25,471 nucleotides of DNA from an uncultured Oscillibacter sp. (GCA_910588175.1 CAJUQQ010000021.1:5842-31312); one strand, 5' to 3'; positions 1 through 8,097 are shown, counted from the first letter of the stretch. Notes: generated by a model not told the origin, from the letters alone. Program-made: numbers and translations.

Positions 1-158
1 TTACGGGAGGCTCCGGAACAGCAGGGACCTCCTCCGTCACAGGAGGCTTCGAAACCACAGCGGCCTCCTCCGGCGCGGCAGCCTCCGGCGTTACGGGAGG
101 CTCCGGAACAGCAGGGACCTCCTCCGTCACAGGAGGCTTCGAAACAACGGCGGCCTCC
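1..158. repeat. 90-bp in-frame tandem repeat
   Basis: Positions 1-68 and 91-158 are nearly identical; the first 55 bases match exactly. The unit is 90 bp, exactly 30 codons of the minus-strand protein. The array continues or ends beyond the left edge, so its copy number cannot be read. Confidence 0.9.
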
Positions 159-538
159 GGCCCGGCCGGCGCGTTCCTCTTCCCGGGCCGCCGGGGCCCC
201 CTTCCGGGGATGAGCAGGTCCTCCGGGGACGGGTCCGGGGCCTCCGGAGCCGCCGGGGGAACCGCTTTGGGCCGGGGAGGCGGGGAAGCGGGCGGCGCTT
301 TGGGCCGGGGAGATTCCGCCGCCGGGGCGGGGGGCTCCGGCGGGGGGGACTGGGCTTCCGGCGCTTTCGCCTCTTTCGCCGCTTCCGGGGCCTCCGGCGC
401 TTCCGGCGCTTTCGCCGCCGGAGGGGAGGCCTCCCGGAGCAGGCGGTGCTCCAGGCTCCCGCCGTATTCCGCTAAAATGTCCTCCAGGGAATAGTCCTCC
501 TCCGGAGGGGGAGCGTTCATGGGGTTCTTCGGGGTCAT
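1..538 (-). CDS. Pro/Ala/Glu-rich hypothetical protein, N-terminal part (C-terminus beyond window)
   Basis: The frame is open from an ATG at 538 to the window edge with no stop, giving about 179 residues. A strong ribosome binding site (AAAGGAGG) lies about 8 bases upstream, and the gene starts 23 bases after the rlmB stop, so the two are probably co-transcribed. The N-terminus (about residues 14-25) carries an acidic segment, DYSLEDILAEYGG. The rest is low-complexity: Ala-Pro-Glu and Lys-Ala-Pro repeats, a basic patch (PGRGPRRPGKRN, about residues 111-122), then a 30-residue tandem repeat containing VVSKPPVTEEVPAVPEPP. No enzymatic domain is visible in the part present. It is probably a disordered linker or scaffold preceding a domain outside the window. 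I do not recognise the family. The opposite strand also has an open frame here, but it lacks a ribosome binding site and is compositional. Confidence 0.7.
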   Translation of the reverse strand, partial: MTPKNPMNAPPPEEDYSLEDILAEYGGSLEHRLLREASPPAAKAPEAPEAPEAAKEAKAPEAQSPPPEPPAPAAESPRPKAPPASPPPRPKAVPPAAPEAPDPSPEDLLIPGRGPRRPGKRNAPAGPEAAVVSKPPVTEEVPAVPEPPVTPEAAAPEEAAVVSKPPVTEEVPAVPEPPV

Positions 539-561
539 GGGACTGCCCTCCTTTGGAAGGT

Positions 562-1326
562 TCACGCCATCCGCTGTCGCACGGCCTCGTAGAGCATAAT
601 CGCGGCGGCGGCGGAGGCGTTCAGGGAATTCAGCTTCCCCCGCATGGGGATGCTGACCAGGAAGTCGCAGCGCTGGGCCACCAGGCGGCCCATGCCGCCG
701 CCCTCGCTGCCGATGACGATGGCGGCGGGCCCCTTGAGGTCCGCGCCGTAGAGGGGGGTGGACCCGTCCGCCGCCGTGCCGAAAATCCAGATTCCCCGCT
801 GTTTCAGCTCCTCCAGCAGGGCCGGGAGGTTGGGCACCCGGGCCACGGGCACGTGGGCCACCGCCCCGGCGGAGGTCTTGGCCACCACCGCCGTCAGCCC
901 GGCGCTGCGGCGCTTGGGGATGATGACGCCGTGGGCCCCGGCGCACTCCGCCGTGCGGATGACGGCCCCCAGGTTGTGGGGGTCCGACAGCTCGTCGCAG
1001 ATCACCAGCAGGGGGGCCTCCCCCCGGTCCTCCGCCAGGCGGAGGATGTCCTCCACCCCGGCGTACTCCCGGACGGCGCACAGGGCGATGACGCCCTGGT
1101 GGGCGTGGGTGCGGCTCATGGCGTCCAGCTTCCGCCGGTCCGCCTCCACCACCACGGCCCCGGCGGAGCGGGCCTTGGAGGCGATGTGGCCCAGGGTCTT
1201 GTCCGTCTCGCCCTTCTGGAGATAGATTTTGTCAATGGCCGTCCCGGCCCGCAGGGCCTCGATGACGGCGTTCCGTCCCTCGATGACGCCGTCGGCCTCG
1301 GGGGCGGGGGGCTTGCGCGTTTCCAT
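562..1326 (-). CDS. rlmB: TrmH/SpoU-family 23S rRNA 2'-O-ribose methyltransferase (RlmB-like)
   Basis: This 254-residue protein has the two-part SpoU/TrmH layout. An N-terminal RNA-binding domain (about residues 13-90, VIEGRNAVIEALRAG) precedes a knotted SAM-binding domain. All three family motifs are present: motif 1 at 115-127 (DPHNLGAVIRTAE, with Asn118 and the catalytic Arg124), motif 2 at 205-212 (IGSEGGGM) and motif 3 at 226-238 (IPMRGKLNSLNAS). RlmB methylates the 2'-hydroxyl of G2251 in the peptidyl-transferase loop of 23S rRNA. The length and N-terminal domain favour RlmB over tRNA-specific TrmH, but the RNA target is inferred from the family. GGAGGAG sits 5 bases before the ATG. Divergent from ftsH, with the Pro-rich gene directly downstream. 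Confidence 0.9.
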   Translation of the reverse strand: METRKPPAPEADGVIEGRNAVIEALRAGTAIDKIYLQKGETDKTLGHIASKARSAGAVVVEADRRKLDAMSRTHAHQGVIALCAVREYAGVEDILRLAEDRGEAPLLVICDELSDPHNLGAVIRTAECAGAHGVIIPKRRSAGLTAVVAKTSAGAVAHVPVARVPNLPALLEELKQRGIWIFGTAADGSTPLYGADLKGPAAIVIGSEGGGMGRLVAQRCDFLVSIPMRGKLNSLNASAAAAIMLYEAVRQRMA

Positions 1327-1368
1327 AGGAACTCCTCCGGTTGAAAAAATTTACCGATACAGATTCTA

Positions 1369-1374
1369 AGTATA
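1369..1374 (-). promoter_or_regulatory. Candidate extended -10 promoter for rlmB
   Basis: Read on the minus strand the sequence is TGG-TATACT, an extended -10 element about 43 bases before the rlmB start. No good -35 box is seen at 17 bases, as expected for TGn-type promoters. This is a pattern match only. Confidence 0.45.
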
Positions 1375-1429
1375 CCATAAGCCCGGCGGATAATAAAGCG
1401 GGAATTTACAGAAACTTCATGAAACCTTC

Positions 1430-1458
1430 TTGTGACTTTTCGGGTTCTGTGTTATACT
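1430..1458 (+). promoter_or_regulatory. Candidate sigma-A promoter for ftsH
   Basis: TTGTGA at 1430-1435 and TATACT at 1453-1458 are separated by 17 bases. A second AT-rich hexamer, TATAAT, follows at 1463-1468 and could act as an alternative -10. The ftsH start is about 65 bases downstream. Divergent from the rlmB promoter. Confidence 0.6.
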
Positions 1459-1523
1459 GCGATATAATTTCGCCCGGTCCCTGGGGATATCCCCGGGTTT
1501 TCCTCTGAAAGGAGCTTGTATAC

Positions 1524-3806
1524 ATGGACCAAAACAACAACAATAAAAAACCCGGCGGCGGGAAAAACGGCAATCTCCGGGGCTTCCTCCAGCTGATCTG
1601 CTGGGCCGTGCTGCTGGCGCTGCTGGTGAATTACGCCGCCACCTACATGACCAGCATGGGCCGCCAGGCCAGCTCTGTAGAGCTGGAGTACAGCGCGTTT
1701 CTGGACATGCTGGACGCCGGAGAGGTGGTCGGGGTGGACTTTGACAACAGCGAGTCCATCCTCCTCATCACCCCGGAGGACGGCTACGTCTACACCGACC
1801 CGGAGGGAAACCGCTACACCAAGTCCACCCAGGAGGACGGGACCGCCGTCTACACCCGGACGGACGGGGAGGGCCGGGAGCTGAAGCTGTCCCTGGAGTT
1901 CTTCACCGTCCGCCTCCAGTCCTACGACGCCGTGGTGGAGCGGGTCCGGGAGGCCAGCGCGTCCCGGGACCGGGTCAATAAGGCCCCCATCCGCATCAAC
2001 CAGGACTACCAGCCCCCCATGAGCCCCTTCCTGCTGTTCCTGGTGAACCTGGCCCCCTTCTTCATCATCATCCTGGTGATGAGCCTGGTGATGAGCTGGA
2101 TGGCGAAAAAGGGCATGGGCGGCATCGGGGGCATCGGCGGCGTGGGGAAATCCAACGCCAAGGTCTACATGGAAAAATCCACCGGCGTCACCTTCCGGGA
2201 CGTGGCGGGCCAGGACGAGGCCAAGGAGTCCCTGACGGAGATCATCGACTTCCTCCACAACCCCGGCAAATACACGGAGATCGGCGCGAAGCTGCCCAAG
2301 GGCGCCCTTTTGGTGGGCCCTCCGGGCACGGGCAAAACCCTGCTGGCCAAGGCCGTGGCCGGGGAGGCGGGGGTGCCCTTCTTCTCCATCAGCGGCTCCG
2401 ACTTTGTGGAGATGTTCGTGGGCGTGGGCGCGTCCCGGGTCCGGGACCTTTTTAAAGAGGCGTCCAAGGTGGCCCCCTGCATCGTCTTCATCGACGAGGT
2501 GGACACCATCGGCAAATCCCGGGACAACCGCATGGGCGGAAACGACGAGCGGGAGCAGACCCTCAACCAACTCCTGGCGGAGATGGACGGCTTCGACCCC
2601 ACCAAGGGCGTCATCCTCCTGGCGGCGACGAACCGGCCGGAGGTGCTGGACCAGGCCCTTCTTCGTCCCGGGCGGTTTGACCGGCGGATTACCATCGACC
2701 GGCCCAATCTGGCGGGGCGCGTGGCCACGCTGGAGGTTCACACCCGGAACATCAAGCTGGGCGAGGACGTGAATCTGCGAAAGGTGGCCCTGGCCACCGC
2801 CGGATGCGTGGGGGCGGACCTGGCCAACCTGGTGAACGAGGCGGCCCTCCGGGCCGTGCGGAAGGGCCGCAGGCTGGTCAGCCAGGAGGATATGCTGGCC
2901 GCCTTCGAGCTGGTCATCGCCGGTACGGAGAAGAAGGGCAGCGTCCTGACGGAGTTTGAGAAAAAGCTGGTGGCGTACCACGAGGTGGGCCACGCCATGG
3001 TGGCCTATAAGCAGAAGAACACCGAGCCGGTGCAGAAAATCACCATCGTCCCCCACACCCAGGGCTCCCTGGGCTACACCCTGCTGATGCCCGAGGAGGA
3101 CAAGACGGAGCTCAGGACCAAGGAAGAGCTGATGGCGAAAATCACCGTCTCCATGGGCGGCCGGGCCGCCGAGGAGGTGGTGATGGACACCATGACCAAC
3201 GGCGCGTCCCAGGACATCCAGGACGCCACGAACGTGGCGCGGAACATGGTGGCCATGTTCGGCATGAGCGAGGAATTCGGCATGATGGCCCTGGCCTCCC
3301 GGCGGAGCCAGTACCTCGACGGGGGCTACGGCATGGACTGCGCCCAGGACACCGCCGCCCGGATGGACAAGGCGGTGAAAATCCTGCTGGACGAGGCGTA
3401 TAAGACCGCCGTGGCGGTCATCCGGGAGAGCCGGGAGGATATGGACAAGGTCGTGGCCTATCTTCTGGAGAAGGAGACCATCACCGGCGGCGAGATGGTG
3501 GCCATCATCGAGGGCCGGGACCCGGCCCTGGCGGAAAGCCCCTATGCCTCCACCCGCCCGGCGGAGATCGAGGCCCCCGCGAAGAAGGTCCACATGATTT
3601 CCGAAAAGATCACCGCCCCGGAGGAGCCCCCGGCGGAGGCCCCGGACCCCGTCCCGGAAACGGAACCCGCTCCGGAAACACCCCCCGCCCCACAGGCGGA
3701 CCCCGCTCCGGCGGAAGCCGCCCCGGAAACGGAGCCCGCCCCGGAGACCGCCCCCGCCCCGGAAGCGCCGGACCCCGGCAGGAAGGAGACCCGCCATGAT
3801 TCGTAA
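1524..3806 (+). CDS. ftsH: ATP-dependent zinc metalloprotease FtsH
   Basis: This 760-residue membrane-anchored AAA+ protease extracts and degrades misfolded or regulatory membrane and cytosolic proteins. TM1 is at about 20-42, the extracytoplasmic FtsH domain at about 53-150 and TM2 at about 168-193. In the AAA module Walker A (GPPGTGKT) is at 265-272, Walker B (IVFIDEVD) at 320-327 and the second region of homology around 370-390. The peptidase has HEVGH at 486-490 and the third zinc ligand Asp564 in GASQDIQDAT. HEVGH is a conservative variant of the usual HEAGH. AAAGGAG lies 9 bases before the ATG. The last 75 residues or so (685-760) are an unusually long tail of Pro, Glu and Ala, beyond the family's normal end. 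The final codons overlap the next gene. Confidence 0.97.
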   Translation: MDQNNNNKKPGGGKNGNLRGFLQLICWAVLLALLVNYAATYMTSMGRQASSVELEYSAFLDMLDAGEVVGVDFDNSESILLITPEDGYVYTDPEGNRYTKSTQEDGTAVYTRTDGEGRELKLSLEFFTVRLQSYDAVVERVREASASRDRVNKAPIRINQDYQPPMSPFLLFLVNLAPFFIIILVMSLVMSWMAKKGMGGIGGIGGVGKSNAKVYMEKSTGVTFRDVAGQDEAKESLTEIIDFLHNPGKYTEIGAKLPKGALLVGPPGTGKTLLAKAVAGEAGVPFFSISGSDFVEMFVGVGASRVRDLFKEASKVAPCIVFIDEVDTIGKSRDNRMGGNDEREQTLNQLLAEMDGFDPTKGVILLAATNRPEVLDQALLRPGRFDRRITIDRPNLAGRVATLEVHTRNIKLGEDVNLRKVALATAGCVGADLANLVNEAALRAVRKGRRLVSQEDMLAAFELVIAGTEKKGSVLTEFEKKLVAYHEVGHAMVAYKQKNTEPVQKITIVPHTQGSLGYTLLMPEEDKTELRTKEELMAKITVSMGGRAAEEVVMDTMTNGASQDIQDATNVARNMVAMFGMSEEFGMMALASRRSQYLDGGYGMDCAQDTAARMDKAVKILLDEAYKTAVAVIRESREDMDKVVAYLLEKETITGGEMVAIIEGRDPALAESPYASTRPAEIEAPAKKVHMISEKITAPEEPPAEAPDPVPETEPAPETPPAPQADPAPAEAAPETEPAPETAPAPEAPDPGRKETRHDS

Positions 3807-4314
3807 AGCCGCCGCCGCCGACCTGCCCGGAATCGGGGAGATTTACGAGGCGGTTTTCGACCGGGAGGAGCAGGGCCCCGTCTACACCAACTGGCTCCGG
3901 GGAAGCTATCCCACTACGGAGGACGCCCGCAAGGCTCTGGAGGCCGGGACCCTGTATGTGGGGGAGGAGGACGGCGTCCTCTGGGGCGTGGTGAACCTCA
4001 ACGGCGAACAGCTGCCGGAGTACGGCCGGATTCCCTGGTCCATCCCGGCGGAGGCGGAGGAGGTGGGGGTAATCCACACCCTCTGCGTCCACCCGGCCCA
4101 GTCCGGGAAGGGCCTTGCCAAGCGAATGGTGGCCTTCTGCGAGGAGACCGCCCGCTCCCAGGGCAAGACGGTCATCCGCCTGGACACCTGGGAGGGGAAC
4201 GCCCCCGCCAACCGCCTGTACCCCTCCATCGGATACGGCTTCGCCGGGGGAACGGAATTTTTCTTTCACGGATACATCCGCGAGACCTTGAACTGCTACG
4301 AAAAGAAGCTGTGA
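3796..4314 (+). CDS. GNAT-family N-acetyltransferase
   Basis: This 172-residue protein has the GNAT fold pattern. The core strand and acetyl-CoA loop are at about 92-112 (VIHTLCVHPAQSGKGLAKRM), with the pyrophosphate-binding motif QSGKGLA at 102-108. Near the C-terminus NAPANRLYPSIGYGF matches the usual GNAT alpha4/beta7 region. It transfers an acetyl group from acetyl-CoA to an amine; the substrate cannot be told from sequence. The start ATG lies 11 bases inside the end of ftsH in another frame, preceded by AGGAAGGAG, so it is probably translationally coupled to ftsH. A strong terminator follows. Confidence 0.88.
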   Translation: MIRKAAAADLPGIGEIYEAVFDREEQGPVYTNWLRGSYPTTEDARKALEAGTLYVGEEDGVLWGVVNLNGEQLPEYGRIPWSIPAEAEEVGVIHTLCVHPAQSGKGLAKRMVAFCEETARSQGKTVIRLDTWEGNAPANRLYPSIGYGFAGGTEFFFHGYIRETLNCYEKKL

Positions 4315-4356
4315 CGGAAATGTCTCATTTTGAAAATGTGTAATCGGACACGCCCT

Positions 4357-4395
4357 GCCCCTTCGTTGTTCTTGACAACGGAGGGGCGTTTTTTT
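4357..4395 (+). terminator. Rho-independent terminator after the ftsH-GNAT operon
   Basis: A 13-bp stem (arms 4357-4369 and 4375-4387, one G-T wobble) with a 5-base loop is followed by G and seven T residues (4389-4395). It closes the ftsH-GNAT transcript. Confidence 0.92.
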
Positions 4396-4400
4396 ACAAT
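4372..4400 (+). promoter_or_regulatory. malQ promoter overlapping the upstream terminator
   Basis: A consensus TTGACA (4372-4377) lies in the loop and right arm of the terminator hairpin, and TACAAT (4395-4400) abuts the T-run, with a 17-base spacer. Initiation near 4407 would leave a leader of about 28 bases before malQ, with GGAGG at 4423-4427. Confidence 0.75.
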
Positions 4401-4434
4401 GATGGGGTACACTATTCAACATGGAGGTCTTCTT

Positions 4435-6033
4435 ATGAAACGTTCCGCCGGCATCCTCCTGCCCATCTTCTCCCTCCCCTCGGAGTACGGCATCGGCTCC
4501 CTGGGGGCGGAGGCCCGGGCCTTCGCCAACTTTCTCCAGGACGCGGGCCAGTCCTGGTGGCAGATTCTCCCCGTGGGCCCCGCCGGGGCCGGGGACTCCC
4601 CCTATGCCAGCGAGTCCACCTTCGCCGGAAATCCGCTGTTCATTGATTTGGAGCTCTTGGCCAGGGACGGCCTCCTGACGGAGGAGGAGCTGGCCTCCGC
4701 CCGGGTCCCCGCCGGGGACAAGATCGACTACGCCGCGCTGAAAAAGAGCCGGGAGCCCCTGCTGCGGACGGCCTTCTCCCGGGTCAGCGGCGAGGCGGCG
4801 GAGGCCGCCCGGGCCTTTGCCGAGGACCGCCCCTGGGTCCGGGAATACGCCCTGTACCGGGCCGCGAAACGGCATTTCGGAAACCTCCCCTGGTTCCAGT
4901 GGCCTGACGGGGGTCTCCGCCGCCACCAGCCGGAGGCCGTGGAGCGCTGGCGGGTGGAGCTGGCGGAGGAGACCGCCTTCGAAGTCTGCGTCCAGCACTG
5001 GTTTTTCACCCAGTGGGCGGCGCTGAAGGCCTATGTCAACGGCCTGGGCCTGGGCCTCATCGGGGACCTGCCCATCTACGTCTCCCTGGACTCCGCCGAC
5101 GTGTGGAGCGAGCGGGGCGAATTCCTCCTGGACAAAGAGGGCCGTCCCGCCAAGGTGGCGGGGGTCCCGCCGGACTACTTTTCCGAGGACGGCCAGCTCT
5201 GGGGCAACCCCCTCTACGACTGGGAAGCCATGAAGCGGGGCGGCTTCGGCTGGTGGATACGCCGGGTGGAGGGGGCCAGCCGGCTCTTCGACGTCATCCG
5301 AATCGACCACTTCCGGGGGCTGGAGAGCTACTGGGCCGTCCCCGCCGGGTCCGAGACCGCCCGGGTGGGCGCCTGGGAGAAGGGGCCGGGCATGGACCTT
5401 CTGGGCGTCCTCTCCTCCTGGTTCCAGGGAATCGCCTTCATCGCCGAGGACCTGGGCATCCTCACCGACGGGGTCCACCGCCTCCGGGAGGAATCCGGCC
5501 TGCCGGGGATGAAGGTGCTGGAGTTCGCCTTCTCCGACCCCTCCAACGCCTACCTGCCCCACAACTACCGGCCCCACTGCGTCTGCTACACCGGCACCCA
5601 CGACAACGACACCGCCGCCGGGTGGTACGCCTCCGCCCCCCCTCGGGAGCGGGCCTTCGCGGAGAAGTACCTGGGGGTCTCCGGGGGGGAGAACGTCCGG
5701 CGGGCCCTTCTCCGGGCGGGGCTGGGCAGCGCCGCCGAGCTCTTCGTCGCCCAGATGCAGGACTATCTGGCCTTGGGCAGCGAGAGCCGGATCAACATTC
5801 CCGGCGTGGCCGAGGGCAACTGGCGCTGGCGGCTTCTGCCCGGCCAGGCCCGGCCGGAGCTGGCGGAGGAAATCCGCTCCCAGACCTCCCTCTACGGCCG
5901 CTGCCCCTGGATTCCGGAGCCGGAATCGGAGCCGGAAACAATCCCGGCGGCGGAGCCGGAGGCGAGGCCTGCGGCGGAACCCGTGGCAAACCCCACGGCG
6001 GAATCCGGCGAAACAGACAGCTTGGCAATCTGA
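4435..6033 (+). CDS. malQ: 4-alpha-glucanotransferase (amylomaltase, GH77)
   Basis: This 532-residue disproportionating enzyme transfers maltodextrin segments between alpha-1,4-glucans in glycogen and maltodextrin metabolism. GH77 landmarks are complete: the N-terminal block GILLPIFSLPSEYGIGSLG (6-24), the catalytic nucleophile Asp291 in RIDHFRGLE, the acid/base Glu338 in FIAEDLG, and Asp390 in GTHDND. The start at 4435 is chosen because GGAGG lies 7 bases upstream and the conserved family start follows. An in-frame upstream ATG at 4330 would place the terminator and promoter inside the gene. The conserved domain ends near residue 492. The last 40 residues are a Pro/Glu/Ala-rich tail (PEPESEPETIPAAEPEARPA region) that GH77 enzymes normally lack. 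No glycogen genes are adjacent. Confidence 0.95.
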   Translation: MKRSAGILLPIFSLPSEYGIGSLGAEARAFANFLQDAGQSWWQILPVGPAGAGDSPYASESTFAGNPLFIDLELLARDGLLTEEELASARVPAGDKIDYAALKKSREPLLRTAFSRVSGEAAEAARAFAEDRPWVREYALYRAAKRHFGNLPWFQWPDGGLRRHQPEAVERWRVELAEETAFEVCVQHWFFTQWAALKAYVNGLGLGLIGDLPIYVSLDSADVWSERGEFLLDKEGRPAKVAGVPPDYFSEDGQLWGNPLYDWEAMKRGGFGWWIRRVEGASRLFDVIRIDHFRGLESYWAVPAGSETARVGAWEKGPGMDLLGVLSSWFQGIAFIAEDLGILTDGVHRLREESGLPGMKVLEFAFSDPSNAYLPHNYRPHCVCYTGTHDNDTAAGWYASAPPRERAFAEKYLGVSGGENVRRALLRAGLGSAAELFVAQMQDYLALGSESRINIPGVAEGNWRWRLLPGQARPELAEEIRSQTSLYGRCPWIPEPESEPETIPAAEPEARPAAEPVANPTAESGETDSLAI

Positions 6034-6180
6034 TTTTTGGCGGATGTACCGAAATTTTCCGTAAACTTTGCGTTTTGGTCATTCCGCCGGTTCCCCTCCC
6101 GGGTCCTTTTCATATAGAATGGTGCCGTCACATAAGCTGGAATGTCCGCCTTGACGCGGACGCGGAAGCGAGGAACATTT

Positions 6181-7926
6181 ATGGATATTTTCTCCCTGTT
6201 CACCCTCTGCGGCGGTCTTGCCTTCTTTCTCTACGGCATGACCACCATGTCCAAGAGCCTGGAAAAGATGGCCGGCGGCCGGCTGGAGCGGCTTTTAAAG
6301 CGCATGACCTCCAACCCCATGAAGGGTCTGCTTCTGGGGGCGGGCATCACCATCGCGGTCCAGTCCTCCTCGGCGGTGACGGTGATGCTGGTGGGCCTGG
6401 TGAACTCCGGCGTCATGGAGCTGGGCCAGACCATCGGCGTCATCATGGGCTCCAACGTGGGCACCACGCTGACGGCCTGGATACTCTCCCTCACCGGCAT
6501 TGAGAGCGAGAGCGTGCTTTTGAACCTCCTGAAGCCGGAGAACTTCTCCCCCCTCTTCGCCCTGGCGGGCATCCTGCTGATCATGGGCTCCAAGCGCCAG
6601 CGGCGGCGGGACATCGGGCGCATCCTCATCGGCTTCGCCATCCTGATGTCCGGCATGGAGATGATGAAAAACTCCGTCAGCCCCCTGGCGGACCTGCCGG
6701 GCTTTTCCGACCTGCTGACGGCCTTCCGCAACCCCCTGCTGGGTGTGGCGGTGGGGGCGGCCTTCACCGGGGTGATTCAGTCCTCGGCGGCCTCCGTGGG
6801 CATTTTACAGGCCCTCGCCCTCACCGGCTCCGTCACCTACGGCATCGCCATCCCCATCATCATGGGCCAGAACATCGGCACCTGCGTCACGGCCCTGCTG
6901 TCCTCCATCGGGGTCTCCCGGGGGGCCAAGCGGGTGTCCGTCATCCACGTGGCCTTCAACCTCATCGGCACGGCCGCCGGCCTCATCGTCTTCTGCGGCG
7001 GGGACCTGCTGTTCCACTTCCCCTTTATGGACGCCGCCGTGGGGGCCGCCGGGGTGGCCCTGTGCCACACGGTGTTCAACCTCGGCACCACCGCCCTGCT
7101 GCTGCCCTTCTCCCGCCAGCTGGAACGGCTGGCCCGGGCGGCTGTCAAGGAAGAGGACAAGACCCCCCAGTTCGCCTTCCTGGACCCCCTGCTGCTCCGC
7201 ACCCCCGGCGCGGCGGTCAGCGAGTGCGCCGCCATGACCTGCGAGATGGGCGCCCTGGCCCGGGAGAGCCTGCTGGCCTCCCTGGGGCAGCTGTCCCGGT
7301 ATAACGGAAATCTGGAGGCGGAGCTTCTGGAAAACGAGGACAAGCTGGACCTGTACGAGGACCGCCTCAGCGGCTATCTGATTCAGATTTCCCAGCACGG
7401 CCTCTCCATGGAGGACATCCACACCGTCTCCCGCCTCCTCCACGCCATCGGGGACTTCGAGCGCATCGGCGACCACGCCCTGAACATCCAGCAGTCCGCC
7501 CGGGAGCTCCATGAAAAGGGCCTCAGCTTCTCCGGCGCGGCGGAGGCGGAGCTCCGGGTGCTGGAGCGGGCCCTGACGGACATCCTCACCGCCGCGGTGG
7601 ACTGCTTCCAGGCGGACGACCCCGCCGCCGCCAAGACGGTGGAGCCCCTGGAGGAGACCATCGACCAGCTCACCGACGAGATTCGGGCCCGGCACATCCA
7701 CCGGCTCCAGAGCGGGGAGTGCACCGTGCAGCTGGGCTTTATCCTCAGCGACCTGCTGACGAATCTGGAGCGGGTATCCGACCACTGCTCCAACATCGCC
7801 GTCTGCGTCATCGAGGAGCGGGAGGACCACGCCGAGCAGCGCCACGCCTACCTCCACGACTTCAAGGCCGCCGGGGAATTCACCGAGAGCCTGGACCGGG
7901 ATTTGAAGAAGTACCAGCTGCCCTGA
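6181..7926 (+). CDS. Na+/Pi cotransporter family protein with C-terminal PhoU domain
   Basis: This 581-residue membrane protein of the NptA/YjbB type imports (or in some members exports) phosphate with sodium. The duplicated core shows the signature twice: QSSSA at 61-65 (TIAVQSSSAVTVML) and QSSAA at 200-204 (GVIQSSAASVGIL). Some eight hydrophobic helices span residues 5-310. From about 340 the chain is helical and cytosolic, with two PhoU metal-binding motifs, FERIGDHALNI (426-436) and LERVSDHCSNIAV (529-541). An in-frame start at 6142 exists, but 6181 is preferred because GAGGAA lies 5 bases upstream and the protein begins directly with the first helix. The 147 bases between malQ and this gene show no clear terminator, so it may be read from the malQ promoter. 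Transport direction is not determined. Confidence 0.9.
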   Translation: MDIFSLFTLCGGLAFFLYGMTTMSKSLEKMAGGRLERLLKRMTSNPMKGLLLGAGITIAVQSSSAVTVMLVGLVNSGVMELGQTIGVIMGSNVGTTLTAWILSLTGIESESVLLNLLKPENFSPLFALAGILLIMGSKRQRRRDIGRILIGFAILMSGMEMMKNSVSPLADLPGFSDLLTAFRNPLLGVAVGAAFTGVIQSSAASVGILQALALTGSVTYGIAIPIIMGQNIGTCVTALLSSIGVSRGAKRVSVIHVAFNLIGTAAGLIVFCGGDLLFHFPFMDAAVGAAGVALCHTVFNLGTTALLLPFSRQLERLARAAVKEEDKTPQFAFLDPLLLRTPGAAVSECAAMTCEMGALARESLLASLGQLSRYNGNLEAELLENEDKLDLYEDRLSGYLIQISQHGLSMEDIHTVSRLLHAIGDFERIGDHALNIQQSARELHEKGLSFSGAAEAELRVLERALTDILTAAVDCFQADDPAAAKTVEPLEETIDQLTDEIRARHIHRLQSGECTVQLGFILSDLLTNLERVSDHCSNIAVCVIEEREDHAEQRHAYLHDFKAAGEFTESLDRDLKKYQLP

Positions 7927-7949
7927 GCTCCCTGAACGAACCGCAGAAC

Positions 7950-8028
7950 GCAGGGGCCGCCGCCCCCGGCGGCCCGCCAAAACGCGGCGTCTCCCTTGGT
8001 TTCGGGCCGCCCAGGGGGGCGGCCCCTG
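7950..8028. repeat. GC-rich inverted-repeat element
   Basis: The ends are inverted copies: GCAGGGGCCGCC on the left and GGCGGCCCCTGC on the right. Each end also folds alone: GGCCGCC (7955-7961) with GGCGGCC (7968-7974), and GGGCCGCC (8004-8011) with GGCGGCCC (8018-8025). It sits between the convergent transporter and peptidase genes and contains no reading frame. It looks like a small palindromic intergenic repeat; only one copy is seen here. Confidence 0.6.
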
Positions 8029-8044
8029 CTCAGGACAACTCCCC

Positions 8045-8074
8045 AAAAGGACCCAAAAGGACCCAAAAGGACCG
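8045..8074. repeat. Three tandem 10-bp repeats
   Basis: The unit AAAAGGACCC occurs twice, followed by AAAAGGACCG. The last copy merges into the left arm of the adjacent hairpin. Confidence 0.85.
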
Positions 8075-8097
8075 CCGGATTCTTCCGGCGGTCCTTT
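8066..8097 (-). terminator. Hairpin between convergent genes, probable peptidase terminator
   Basis: A perfect 14-bp stem (8066-8079 with 8084-8097, loop TTCT). Read on the minus strand the stem is followed by TTTTGGG, a short T-run just beyond the LysM-M23 stop codon. It may also stop plus-strand reading from the transporter gene. Confidence 0.65.

Noticed and set aside
210..494. Plus-strand Gly/Ala/Ser-rich frame near the left edge
   Set aside because: No ribosome binding site; the minus-strand frame has a strong one, an operon context and an in-frame 30-residue repeat.
1452..3797. Long minus-strand open frame opposite ftsH
   Set aside because: It mirrors the GC-rich ftsH codon pattern, is Gly/His/Arg-rich low complexity with no domain or ribosome binding site, and is fully overlapped by a certain gene.
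4330..4434. N-terminal extension of MalQ
   Set aside because: It would be translated from within the upstream terminator and before the promoter; the conserved GH77 start and ribosome binding site fit 4435.
3610..5601. Long minus-strand open frame across the GNAT and malQ genes
   Set aside because: Crosses a terminator and two genes, has compositionally biased sequence and no initiation signal.
6141..6165. Riboswitch or operator before the Na/Pi cotransporter
   Set aside because: Only a 6-bp stem (GTCCGC with GCGGAC) is visible, too short to support a call; no good promoter was found either.
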